This document shows positions 34,549 to 43,195 of a stretch of DNA of 64,000 nucleotides, piece by piece. A program made the position numbers and the translations under genes. The stretch is from Brevibacillus sp. SYP-B805 (GTDB lineage Bacteria; Bacillota; Bacilli; Brevibacillales; Brevibacillaceae). The stretch spans positions 124,001 through 188,000 of the forward strand of contig NZ_JAALGD010000006.1 of NCBI RefSeq assembly GCF_011059135.1, read 5' to 3'. The notes under the pieces were generated by a model that was not told the DNA's origin, did not search any database, and worked only from the letters and a program-made list of their open reading frames with translations. Numbering within the stretch: the stretch's first letter is position 1; each line of letters opens with the position of its first letter.

Positions 34549-35545
34549 TGTCCGTGCCGAACTCGAATCCTTCCCGTGGAAACGAGCCACATGGACACCC
34601 GACAAGTTAACCGCGGCCTCCCCGTTTCGCTACGACGGCACGCCGTCCTTCTACGTATGGCTCGCGAACAATCCCGTAACCGGCGCGCGTGCTGGCGATT
34701 GGGGCGACTACGGCGCGACCGATCCCGAGTACCGACGCGGTGGCATCGTGAAGCTCCTCGCGTTCCTGCGTAACGAAACCGAGGAGGAAACGGAGGAGTA
34801 TCTACGATGGAAGTACGGGGAGGCAACGGGAGACGCCGAGAACCTAACGTTAGACCTATCGGGAGTCCTCCGATTGCCTGAGCGGAGGCAGCCGTTGGAC
34901 CCACGAATACTAAACGCATGGGACTGCGAACATCCATACTTGTGCCTACGCGGAATAAGTCCGGAGGTACAGAAGGAAATGCGGGTCGGATACGATATAA
35001 AAAGAAAGGCGATAACGATTCCGTGGTTCCTTCCGGACGGTTCACTTGGCAACGTCAAGTTCCGTCGCGTCGATTCTAAAGCGTTCTGGTACGTCAAAGG
35101 AGGCTGGCCCATTCGCGAGCTCGTTTACGGAATAGACGCAATCTACCGAAAACGAGCGAAGGTGGCCGTCCTGGTTGAAGCGGAAATTGACGCGATGTAC
35201 GTCATGACCGCGGGTTTCCCGGCGGTTGCGGTCGGGGGGGCGTTATTCAGCGAGGAGAAGGCGGAGGTCATCCGGAGGAGTCCGATCGAACGGCTGCTCA
35301 TCGCGACGGACAACGATGAGGCAGGAAAGAAGTTGCGAGAGCAGGTAATCGAGAAGATGACGGGATACTGCGAGTTGCTGTCGGTGGAGTTTCCGGAGAC
35401 GTATAAGGACGTCAACGAGATCACGGACTTGGACGAGTTGCGTGGGTACATAGAAAGAGCTGCTCCTGTCAATTGGTACAAGTTTCCTCTTTTGTCGCAA
35501 CAAGTCGACAAGTCTCGCGGGACAGATTCGACAAAGATTTGCTAA
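34538..35545 (+). CDS. Toprim-domain DNA primase
   Basis: 335 aa. N-terminal primase-like region (PWKRATWTPDKLTAASPFRYDGTPSF), then toprim motifs VLVEAEIDAMYVM (Glu) and LLIATDNDEAG (DxD). No DnaB-like helicase domain is fused; helicase is separate. The start is uncertain. CTG 34538 gives the family-like KIDVRAELE start 8 nt behind AAAGGGG; GTG 34529 is in frame but only 1 nt from that site. Overlaps the HTH gene by 11 nt. Confidence 0.78.
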   Translation: MKIDVRAELESFPWKRATWTPDKLTAASPFRYDGTPSFYVWLANNPVTGARAGDWGDYGATDPEYRRGGIVKLLAFLRNETEEETEEYLRWKYGEATGDAENLTLDLSGVLRLPERRQPLDPRILNAWDCEHPYLCLRGISPEVQKEMRVGYDIKRKAITIPWFLPDGSLGNVKFRRVDSKAFWYVKGGWPIRELVYGIDAIYRKRAKVAVLVEAEIDAMYVMTAGFPAVAVGGALFSEEKAEVIRRSPIERLLIATDNDEAGKKLREQVIEKMTGYCELLSVEFPETYKDVNEITDLDELRGYIERAAPVNWYKFPLLSQQVDKSRGTDSTKIC

Positions 35546-35559
35546 AATAAGCCATACGA

Positions 35560-35580
35560 TGTACCCAAATTTGGGGTACA
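35560..35580. repeat. TGTACCC palindrome
   Basis: TGTACCC-AAATTT-GGGGTACA between convergent primase and repressor genes; an operator, or a terminator-like hairpin with no T tract. Confidence 0.4.
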
Positions 35581-35603
35581 ATAAGCCCGGAGTAGAACGA
35601 AGT

Positions 35604-35849
35604 CTACTCGTTCATGTCCCTGTCTTCTTCCGCCCTCGGAACCCATTCCCACTCCCACAGATCGTCGATGTGGCAGCTACAAAATTCGGCGATATCCTTC
35701 TGTGTGTTTAAGGGGATAGGGCGTCGATTGTTCGCCCAGTCACTGACGCGTTGCCTAGATACGCGTAGCCACTTTGCCAAAGCAGCCTGCGTCTTTTTCG
35801 CTTCTTTGAGGCGGCGCTTCAACAGGGACTTCCGGGCTACAAACGGCAT
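35604..35849 (-). CDS. XRE-family repressor-like protein
   Basis: 81 aa; HTH: TQAALAKWLRVSRQRVSDWANNRR (about 19-42). Minus strand, opposite to the early genes, and paired with a second XRE gene, so probably part of the lysogeny control region. Confidence 0.8.
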   Translation of the reverse strand: MPFVARKSLLKRRLKEAKKTQAALAKWLRVSRQRVSDWANNRRPIPLNTQKDIAEFCSCHIDDLWEWEWVPRAEEDRDMNE

Positions 35850-35879
35850 CGGAAGTACCCCCGTGTTAGTTGATCAGAC

Positions 35880-36101
35880 TTAATCTTTATTGGTAACCAC
35901 GTCTTCTAATTTTATCTCCACCACCCTTTCTATCGGTACTTTAAGATAGCGGCATATCCGGTCAATAATGTCTAACCTTACGGACTCATTCTTTGCGAAT
36001 TTAGCAACAGTACCGGATGCTAGTTTGCAATCTCGGACAAGATCCATGAGCTTCACATTTTTCGACTCTAGGGTGCGGAAAAGAGGCTCGTAACTAATCA
36101 T
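35880..36101 (-). CDS. XRE-family HTH regulator
   Basis: 73 aa, Cro-like: LFRTLESKNVKLMDLVRDCKLASGTVAKFAKNESVRLDIIDRICRYL carries the HTH at about 18-40. GGAGGTG precedes ATG 36101; upstream in-frame codons are ignored. Divergent from the sigma-like gene, whose promoter region it may control. Confidence 0.8.
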   Translation of the reverse strand: MISYEPLFRTLESKNVKLMDLVRDCKLASGTVAKFAKNESVRLDIIDRICRYLKVPIERVVEIKLEDVVTNKD

Positions 36102-36226
36102 ATAGAATTCACCTCCATCCATGCACAAAACCTCATTCACAAACATAGATATGAGGTATATAATGTCATTATAACCTGTTTTTGTGAAAGGAGGATAATT
36201 TTTAGAAAAAAAATTATGCGCACATG

Positions 36227-36259
36227 TCCCAAAATGGCAATTTGCTGTGCGTATATAAC
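36227..36259 (+). promoter_or_regulatory. Promoter-like element shared with 25048-25079
   Basis: TGTCCCAA ... ATTTG-C-TGTGCGTATATAA, 27 bp before the sigma-like gene. Same string and spacing as the element before the first early gene. Confidence 0.5.
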
Positions 36260-36285
36260 TAGGAACAAAGAAAAGGAGTGATGAG

Positions 36286-36894
36286 ATGGTTAACTCTGAC
36301 AAACTGAATACCCTCGCTTTGATGGCACAGAGAGGTTGCCCAGAATCCGAGCTCGATATCTTATTACGATTCATGCCAGTAATCGAGCGGATTTCAAAAA
36401 CCATCAGACACCTGATTGACGACGAAGTTGCATTTGAGGCGTATTGCTATAATCTGATCAAACAAGCAATCCGGAAGTATGACGAGTCAAAAGGCAATCT
36501 GCGCTGGCAAATTGAAATCAGACTCAGGGACGCACGAAGGCATTTTATTAAAAACAGAAGTAAACGACGAAAAATACAAGTATCGTACGAATTTATTACT
36601 GGGCGAACAGATGTTGACGAAGAGAGAAAAAGAACCATCGAATTTGAAGATGTATTGGCGGACATCGAGTCGATGGTTTGTGAGAGAGAAAGGCTTCAAG
36701 AAAAAATCGCCCTTTTGGCGAAGGGCGATCCCAAAAAGACCACGATCCTCAACGCTTGGCTCATCGGATTTGATAACGATTCGGAACTTGCACTGTTGTT
36801 GGCGCAACAGTACGGAGGTAAATCCGAATCTCATCGACGAACCATTACACGCTTCAGATCATATTGTCAGGCTGTCTTGGCTGGATCAGCCTGA
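36286..36894 (+). CDS. Sigma-70-like phage regulator
   Basis: 202 aa. The layout resembles region 2 (LLRFMPVIERISKTIRHL ... IKQAIRKYDESKGNL) and region 4 (LNAWLIGFDNDSELALLLAQQYG, SHRRTITRFRSYC) of sigma factors, with a linker. It could direct polymerase to later phage promoters. Similarity is weak and based on pattern. AAAAGGAGTGATG upstream. Confidence 0.55.
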   Translation: MVNSDKLNTLALMAQRGCPESELDILLRFMPVIERISKTIRHLIDDEVAFEAYCYNLIKQAIRKYDESKGNLRWQIEIRLRDARRHFIKNRSKRRKIQVSYEFITGRTDVDEERKRTIEFEDVLADIESMVCERERLQEKIALLAKGDPKKTTILNAWLIGFDNDSELALLLAQQYGGKSESHRRTITRFRSYCQAVLAGSA

Positions 36895-37123
36895 CAATTT
36901 CGAGGACCAGGAATTGGCGCGTTTAGGCATCACGCGTCGATTCCGTCCTCATGACTAAGTATAACCAACGTTGATAACCATAATCAACACATTGTAGGTT
37001 TTTTCCAGATAAAAACAACTACGTTTATTATCTTATTAGTTTGGCATCTACTTGTCAAGCGTATTTGTCACGGAAATTTTCGACAATTACACGAAAGTTA
37101 TACGAATCGGAGGCGATATATTC

Positions 37124-37288
37124 ATGAGACGAATCTCTATTTACGATATTATACGAAATGACTACGAAATGGTTTCGCGAATCTACGAAAACGCAACGCT
37201 CGATTACAACGGGGCTCCGGGACCAGACGAGGACCCGGCCGACTACCTTCCGCGCGGAGGCGTGATCCAGGCGGTGAGGATCGCATGA
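37124..37288 (+). CDS. Small phage protein
   Basis: 54 aa, start ATG behind GGAGGCGATATATTC; acidic tail. Overlaps the next gene by 4 nt. Unrecognised. Confidence 0.55.
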   Translation: MRRISIYDIIRNDYEMVSRIYENATLDYNGAPGPDEDPADYLPRGGVIQAVRIA

Positions 37289-37842
37289 GCTTCGCGGTTG
37301 CCGCTGGGGCCAACGTTACGCCCCGGAAAATCACCGTCACTCAACACGCAATCGACGAGGCGGTGCGGGATTTCCGAGTCCCGCGCCAGACCGCCGAGGA
37401 GTGGGTCCGGTTGAACTTCCGCAAGGCCCGGTTCATCGCGAACATCATATCGGGCGAGGGCAAGCCAACGCGCCTTTTCGGATATAACGGGATTGCCTTC
37501 GCGGTTGATCCGCATGAAGACTGTGTAATCACCGTTTACCCTGCGACGCCAAAAGCGTCTGTACGCGATAAGATTCACGAAATGGTCACCCGTGATCTCC
37601 GCAAGATCGAACGTAAGGAGTCGATACTTGAGCGTCGAATCGCGCTGACCAAGGCGGATCTCGACATCGAAAAAGCCGCGTTGCAACTCCGGCTGCTCCG
37701 CGCGAGAAGCCTGGCGACCAAACTCGCGTGCCAGGCGAGGATCAACGCGATTAACGAATACTTTACGCAGCTTGACGCAGACCTGCTCGCGGTCAAAAAC
37801 GAAAAGCGAGCGGTGGCGAAAACGGTGGTTGCGTATATGTGA
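37285..37842 (+). CDS. Phage protein with DUF4258-like N-terminus
   Basis: 185 aa. ITVTQHAIDEAVRDFRV ... RLFGYNGIAFAVDPHEDCVITVY resembles the RelE-like DUF4258 fold, followed by a long helical coiled-coil (about 100-180). Unknown role; ATGA coupled. Confidence 0.6.
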   Translation: MSFAVAAGANVTPRKITVTQHAIDEAVRDFRVPRQTAEEWVRLNFRKARFIANIISGEGKPTRLFGYNGIAFAVDPHEDCVITVYPATPKASVRDKIHEMVTRDLRKIERKESILERRIALTKADLDIEKAALQLRLLRARSLATKLACQARINAINEYFTQLDADLLAVKNEKRAVAKTVVAYM

Positions 37843-37856
37843 AGGGAGGTTATCAG

Positions 37857-38012
37857 ATGGTAAGGGTTTTCTTAACTGTCGGTTGGGACGCGGAAGAGTT
37901 CCTCGTACCGTTGAAAATCGACTCGGCATCGCAGCACATCGCATCAATCAGAAGATGTGATCGACTGTTATCTGTCGGACATCGTACACGCGGCGATGTG
38001 GGGGTCTTGTAA
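37857..38012 (+). CDS. Small phage protein
   Basis: 51 aa (VFLTVGWDAEEFLVPL start), GGGAGGTT 7-8 nt before ATG. Unrecognised. Confidence 0.5.
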   Translation: MVRVFLTVGWDAEEFLVPLKIDSASQHIASIRRCDRLLSVGHRTRGDVGVL

Positions 38013-38191
38013 TCCCGGCGCTTCACGCGTCGGCAAGGCGGTGTCGGCGCTAGTTGAGACCGATCGACTCGCGCAGGGATAATCGGACGGTTGAGACGGA
38101 TCAACCCGATGGCCCCGCTGATGCCGTCTCGCGGGCGCGGGAATGTCCGGCGCTCGAACGAAATCTATACGATAAGGAGCGATGTGAAACG

Positions 38192-38920
38192 ATGAGCATC
38201 CGCAACAAATTGAAGGAACGCGAAGAGGCACGCGACAAGGCGGCGCAAGGGGCTGGCGGAGGAATCAACGCAGGCCTGCCGGAAGGTGTCACGCGGTACG
38301 TCAAACTCGGCCAGGAACTCAAGGACGGGAAGACGTTCGTGCCCCTCGCGGAACCCGACATGTGGTTCTTCTACTACGTGCATGAGGACGGCCAATTCTC
38401 CCCGCGCGAAGTGTACGTACAGAAGCATACGTGCCTGCACAGCCCGCACGCCGCGCCAGCGTCGAAAGAGGAGTCGCCGGACCTGTTCGACCAGTACGTG
38501 AAGCCGAACGGCTCCGTATGCCTGTCGTGCCGCGCGAAGGCAAAACGGAAACTCTACTTCATGCTGCCGGTGTACGATCCGGAATACGGGACCTGGCGCG
38601 TGCTCGATTTGAAGGAGTTCCACGCGGGCAAACTGATCGACGACTACGACAAGCTCGAGAAGGCCGCGAAAAAGTTTAACAAGGATTATACGTTGGTTGG
38701 AGATGCGGTAGTCATCCGTAAGACGGCGGACGGCAAGTCGTACTCGATGGAGTCCGGGGAACTTGACGAGGCCACGCTTGAAGCCGCCCGCGCGTTCATC
38801 GGCAGCCCCGAGATCAATTACGAGGAGCTCGCGAACTTCCGCGACGAGGCCGACATCCGGGAGATCCTCGAAAAGGCAACGGACGGTCACGTTGACAAGT
38901 CGGTGCTGTTGAATTTCTAA
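38192..38920 (+). CDS. Possible phage ssDNA-binding protein with zinc motif
   Basis: 242 aa. A basic N-terminus, an OB-like middle with HTCLH ... CLSCRAK (candidate zinc site) and KRKLYFMLPVYDPE, then LDLKEFHAGKLIDDYDKLEKAAKKF and an acidic tail. The order and Cys/His pattern recall T4 gp32-type ssDNA-binding proteins; inference only. ATG 38192 follows AAGGAGCG. Confidence 0.5.
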   Translation: MSIRNKLKEREEARDKAAQGAGGGINAGLPEGVTRYVKLGQELKDGKTFVPLAEPDMWFFYYVHEDGQFSPREVYVQKHTCLHSPHAAPASKEESPDLFDQYVKPNGSVCLSCRAKAKRKLYFMLPVYDPEYGTWRVLDLKEFHAGKLIDDYDKLEKAAKKFNKDYTLVGDAVVIRKTADGKSYSMESGELDEATLEAARAFIGSPEINYEELANFRDEADIREILEKATDGHVDKSVLLNF

Positions 38921-38938
38921 CGAAGAGGAGGCGGTTGA

Positions 38939-39094
38939 ATGGCGAAAATAATCGAGGTTCTCATCGCGGTAATTATGTTTAATTTACTCGCGGTGTTTAT
39001 CTCCTTTATTACCGGATTAGATTACTCGCGCTCTATCGTTGCGGTGGTGGTCGGTTACCTCGCATCGGATTTCATAGATAAGATTACCGACTAA
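38939..39094 (+). CDS. Small membrane protein
   Basis: 51 aa with two hydrophobic segments; GAGGAGGCGGTTGA before ATG. Unknown. Confidence 0.55.
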   Translation: MAKIIEVLIAVIMFNLLAVFISFITGLDYSRSIVAVVVGYLASDFIDKITD

Positions 39095-39106
39095 GGAGGC
39101 GGTCTG

Positions 39107-39391
39107 GTGGCGCAAGCAATCCAACGAGAAAAGAAGCTGACGCTCGCGATCAACGTGAACAAGGCGGAGGAACTGCCGCAGACGGCCGTATATATCGGAA
39201 TGTTCCTCGACACGCTTGACGCCGAGGACGAATACGACATCGACCTCCACGTCGGGGTTAACGCGCCGAAAGAGGACGAGAAGCCGCCGATTGGGTTCGG
39301 GACGCATGCAAAGGGGTTCGAAGTGGTAAGCGACCTGGTAGAGATCGATCTTGACGACGAGGAGGAACCGGATGGCGAACCAATCGACTAA
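39107..39391 (+). CDS. Acidic phage protein
   Basis: 94 aa, strongly acidic C-terminus (EIDLDDEEEPDGE). GTG 39107 behind AAGGAGGCGGTCTG. Overlaps the nuclease gene by 20 nt. Unknown. Confidence 0.6.
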   Translation: MAQAIQREKKLTLAINVNKAEELPQTAVYIGMFLDTLDAEDEYDIDLHVGVNAPKEDEKPPIGFGTHAKGFEVVSDLVEIDLDDEEEPDGEPID

Positions 39392-39764
39392 TATCGGCGC
39401 CCATTCCGAGCTGGTCGCGGCGACCGCGCTGCTGGCGGCTGGCTACGAAGTGGCCCGGCCCCTCGCGGCAGAATCGTACGACCTGGCGGCGCGCGATCCG
39501 GTGACCGGCGAATGGGCCACGTACCAGGTCAAGACGGCGAGGTACCGGCCCGACCGGAACGCGTACGTGGTATACGCGACGCGAACGAATGGCGAGGCGT
39601 ACACGCGCGATGACTGCGATTACCTTATCGGGGTGCTCGACGACGCGGTGTACGTGATCGAGAACCGGGAGATCGGCGAGTATTGGGTCTCGCCGGACAA
39701 TATCGACGCGAAGTGGCGGAAGTTGACCGTGGGGATTCGAAAAGAAACGAAGGAGGCGGTTTGA
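39372..39764 (+). CDS. PD-(D/E)XK nuclease-like protein
   Basis: 130 aa. GAHSELVAATALLAAGYEVARPLAAESYDLAARD ... TYQVKTARYR gives the E-x(n)-D-x(n)-QxK core of small endonuclease-like resolvase folds. GAGGAGG precedes ATG 39372. Could process branched DNA. Confidence 0.7.
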   Translation: MANQSTNIGAHSELVAATALLAAGYEVARPLAAESYDLAARDPVTGEWATYQVKTARYRPDRNAYVVYATRTNGEAYTRDDCDYLIGVLDDAVYVIENREIGEYWVSPDNIDAKWRKLTVGIRKETKEAV

Positions 39765-40318
39765 TGACTGCGTTCAAGGACGGCATTATCGTTCACGAAG
39801 GGAAGAAGTACCGGAAGGTTGATCGTGACGTACGGAATGGGGACATGGTTGTGGCAGTTGTCAAGAGCGGGGATGTAACAGTAGGCAACGTATATCAGGT
39901 ACGAGAAGATTACATCGGCCTGTATTTCATCGATGACGGCGGCGATAGGCGCTGGTGTCCGATTGCATGGGGCCACGTTAAGCCTATCGAACCGGTAACC
40001 GCCGACCTCGCCGCGCTCGAATCCGAACTGGCCGCGACCAAAGCGAAACTCGAGGAACTCGAAAAGCAGTTGGCGGAGGCAAAACGCGATGATAACGCGG
40101 AAAAGTGGGCGAAGATCGGCCGCAAGCCTGGCGAGTTTAAGGTCGGGGATATCGTAAAGACTTTAGATGATGTCGGAGGTCATCCCGTTGGTACCATCGG
40201 AATCCTCGAATGGGACAACAGACTCGAAAAACTTCGTGTTAGAGCCAACGGAGAACTGTATTCCCACCAATACGAACTCGTCGCCCCCGTCGAGTCCGTC
40301 GTAAACCTGAAAGGGTGA
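39764..40318 (+). CDS. Phage protein with two KOW/SH3-like repeats
   Basis: 184 aa. Two barrel-like modules (YRKVDRDVRNGDMVVAVV and FKVGDIVKTLDDVGGHPVGTIG) separated by a coiled-coil (about 80-115). Overlaps the previous stop by 1 nt (TGATG). Unknown. Confidence 0.65.
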   Translation: MTAFKDGIIVHEGKKYRKVDRDVRNGDMVVAVVKSGDVTVGNVYQVREDYIGLYFIDDGGDRRWCPIAWGHVKPIEPVTADLAALESELAATKAKLEELEKQLAEAKRDDNAEKWAKIGRKPGEFKVGDIVKTLDDVGGHPVGTIGILEWDNRLEKLRVRANGELYSHQYELVAPVESVVNLKG

Positions 40319-40325
40319 CACAACA

Positions 40326-43178
40326 TTGGCTAACGCCACAAGGCCTAACGTCCAATTGCGTCTGAATCTCCGTTCGCCGACCGCAGAGGACACCGAAAAG
40401 AAAGCGCGGATAACGGAGGCCCAACGGAAGAAGGCGGCGGTCGAGGAAACGATCGAGCAGGCGTGGGAACGGATCGGCGCGTTGAAACTCACGGATAAGG
40501 AGCGCGAACTGTACAACGCGGCGAAGGAGGCGTTCTTCTCGGGCACGATAGGCAGGTGCTCGAGTAACGCCGGTAAGAAGCTGACGAAGGGCGAAGTGCT
40601 CTCGATGGGAGCCGCCGTCATGCGCCAACGTGACGAGGCTCTCCGTAAAGAGAGAATCGCCGAGACTTTGCGCACCAAGCCCGCAAACTATCACATTATC
40701 ACGGACGACCGTGATCTTGCTCGAATGATGGACCGGCTGCGCGAGGAGGTGCGCCGCCAAAAAGATGACCCCTGGTTCCGGAAAGTGTTCCGCCTATTCA
40801 ACGATACACACATCCGGCGCAAACTCCTCTCTCGCGGTATCGAAATCCCGTTGGTCCAATCGTTTACCGCGTGGGACACGGAAACCTCCGGACTCGACAA
40901 AATGATCGATCTTTCCGGCGGTTACTCGTTCTGGCTCCCGTTGCTCGACGAAGGTTATTACGTCGCCTACGGGCATTTGACGGGAGAGAAGCAGTGTACC
41001 CGATCGGTTGCGTTAGATGTGATCCGGGCGTTTATGGAGGACGCCCGGCACATCAAAGCGTTCCACAACGCGGAGTTCGACTTGTCGATTTTGACCAATG
41101 ATGGGTTTCGACCACGAGGTGTCCGGTACGACTCGAAGGATGCGCAGTTCATCCTCTACGACCACGAGGAATCGTACTCGTTGAAACCGTTGGTCACGAA
41201 GTATAAGGCCGCGATTAAGTCGATGTTCGACGTGGAGTTCGACGATTACACTTACGAGGATTTGTTCGGCGACTCCAATCCGATGCTCCACCCGATTGAG
41301 GTTGTCGGCATCTACGCGATCAAGGACGTTCATAAAGGTTGGTATCTGACGCGTTGGCAAATCGAAATGATGCTCGCGCACGACAACCTCTACCGGCCGT
41401 ACTTCGAGATACGGCAGTACCTCCCTGAAGTGAACGTAACAATCGAGCGTACCGGGTTCAACGTCAACCTGGTGAAGCTGGCGGCGCTCGGCGAGGAGTA
41501 CCGTCCGGAACGCGACGAGGCGCGCCGGAAACTGTTCGAAGCGTACAAGATCGACGACGCGTTCCTCTACAAGATGTCGATGGCTCTCCGCGGCGAGAAG
41601 ATCACGAGGTGGTGCGAGGAGCAACGAAAGCGCATCGAAAAACGCCACGAAATGATCGAGCGCTGCAAACGAGAGCTCGCGACCACGAATCCGAAAACGA
41701 AGAAATACGCAGAGTTGAAGGAACGCTTGCGCCGGTACGAGTCCGAGGAGCTACCGGCGGCGATTCCGCAGAACGCACCGGACTTTATCCGCGAGTTCAA
41801 GCTGTCCTCTGATGATCACGTCGCGTACCTCGTCTACGATTACCTGGGCATTCCGGACCGGACGAAAGAAATCGTCAAGGACAAGACGAAGGAACGCGCG
41901 GTGTCATCCGACGTTTTGCAGGCATACGCGGAAGACGAACCGGGGCTCGCGCCGCTGGCCGAGTATTCGAAGTACGAGAAGCTTATCGGGACGTATATCG
42001 AAAAGATCCCGGATGCGATTGACGTGGACGGCCGCCTTCATACGCAGCTCCGAACAGTTTCGACCGGTCGTTACGGGTCCAGCGGCTATAAGGGCAAGCC
42101 GAACAAGATTAAGCCCGCATATGTAACAGACGAGAATTACCTCACTGTAATGAAGATGCTCGTCGAGTGCGAGGAGCGCGTGAGCAAGGGGACCAACGTT
42201 CAAAACATCCCGTCGCGTAACGAAGAGGGGCTGCGCGTCCGGATGACGTTCGAACCGACACCCGGTTATACGTTCTTGGGCAGCGACCTCTCCTCGATTG
42301 AACCGCGTATCCAAGCGCATCGAATGGCGTCCGAGTTCGGCGACGAGATTTTCGCGGAGATGTATCGGAAAGGACTCGACCCGTACGTAGAATTCGCGGC
42401 CATTCTGTTCGAGGTGTCGCGGGAACTGTGCGAAGAGAAGGCGTACAAGGCCGGAATTGCTGCGGTTCCCTACCGCAAGCTGATGAAGGATATGTTTCTC
42501 GCGGAGGGGTACGGTCAGGCCGTTGAACAATTCGTGAAAACGGCCGTCAAGCGAGGCGTGTCCGAGGAGGCCGCGAAACGGGCTTACGCGAAGTTTGACG
42601 AGGTACTCCCGGGATTCAAACGCATGGTTGAGACAACGTTCGAACACCTGCGGAAGCACGGATGGGTCGCGACTTTATGGGGTCAGAAACGGAGGTTCCC
42701 GCAATATGTAGCGCAATGGAAACGGCTCTGCGCGTTGATGAAAAAGGCGGGGATCAATGGCAAGAACGACCCGGACCTCGGGAAAAAGTCTCGCCGACTC
42801 AGCCGCGATGAATGTACCGAGTTCTGGCAGCTTATTCGTGAAACGGGTCGCGCCGAACGTCAGGCGTTTAACCATACGATCCAGGGCACGGGCGCTAACA
42901 TTCTGCAACTCTGCATGATCCGAGCGTATTACGAGTGCGTTTTGGCACGCGGTTGGGAGTTCAACTTGACGCTACACGACGAGTTGAAGTTCAGCGTGCC
43001 CAACGATCAGATGACACCGGAGGCTACCGCGCTACTGGACGACATTATGACGAACACGGTGGATCTGCTTGTTCCATTGGCGTGTGACACCGTAATCGAA
43101 CCGTGCTGGATGCGCGAAGTAAAACCGGAGGACTGGTTCAATACCGAAGAGGAGGACGATGCCTTATCTCTCAATTAG
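40326..43178 (+). CDS. Family A DNA polymerase with 3'-5' exonuclease
   Basis: 950 aa. A ~150-residue helical N-terminus, an exonuclease domain with TAWDTETSGL (Exo I, ~180), AFHNAEFDLS (Exo II) and YAIKDVHKGWY (Exo III), then polymerase motifs A SDLSSIEPR (~652), B KLMKDMFLAEGYG and C LTLHDELKF (~885). The 5'-nuclease domain of cellular Pol I is absent, as in phage replicative enzymes. Probably the replicative polymerase with the local helicase and primase. TTG 40326 follows AAAGGGTGA. Confidence 0.93.
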   Translation: MANATRPNVQLRLNLRSPTAEDTEKKARITEAQRKKAAVEETIEQAWERIGALKLTDKERELYNAAKEAFFSGTIGRCSSNAGKKLTKGEVLSMGAAVMRQRDEALRKERIAETLRTKPANYHIITDDRDLARMMDRLREEVRRQKDDPWFRKVFRLFNDTHIRRKLLSRGIEIPLVQSFTAWDTETSGLDKMIDLSGGYSFWLPLLDEGYYVAYGHLTGEKQCTRSVALDVIRAFMEDARHIKAFHNAEFDLSILTNDGFRPRGVRYDSKDAQFILYDHEESYSLKPLVTKYKAAIKSMFDVEFDDYTYEDLFGDSNPMLHPIEVVGIYAIKDVHKGWYLTRWQIEMMLAHDNLYRPYFEIRQYLPEVNVTIERTGFNVNLVKLAALGEEYRPERDEARRKLFEAYKIDDAFLYKMSMALRGEKITRWCEEQRKRIEKRHEMIERCKRELATTNPKTKKYAELKERLRRYESEELPAAIPQNAPDFIREFKLSSDDHVAYLVYDYLGIPDRTKEIVKDKTKERAVSSDVLQAYAEDEPGLAPLAEYSKYEKLIGTYIEKIPDAIDVDGRLHTQLRTVSTGRYGSSGYKGKPNKIKPAYVTDENYLTVMKMLVECEERVSKGTNVQNIPSRNEEGLRVRMTFEPTPGYTFLGSDLSSIEPRIQAHRMASEFGDEIFAEMYRKGLDPYVEFAAILFEVSRELCEEKAYKAGIAAVPYRKLMKDMFLAEGYGQAVEQFVKTAVKRGVSEEAAKRAYAKFDEVLPGFKRMVETTFEHLRKHGWVATLWGQKRRFPQYVAQWKRLCALMKKAGINGKNDPDLGKKSRRLSRDECTEFWQLIRETGRAERQAFNHTIQGTGANILQLCMIRAYYECVLARGWEFNLTLHDELKFSVPNDQMTPEATALLDDIMTNTVDLLVPLACDTVIEPCWMREVKPEDWFNTEEEDDALSLN

Positions 43179-43195
43179 CGGAAGATTTCAAAGCG

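Noticed and set aside
36833-36958. Possible small ORF (DNFEDQELARLGITRR) overlapping the end of the sigma-like gene
   Set aside because: Plausible composition, but no canonical start and a poor distance (14 nt) from the nearest GGAGG.
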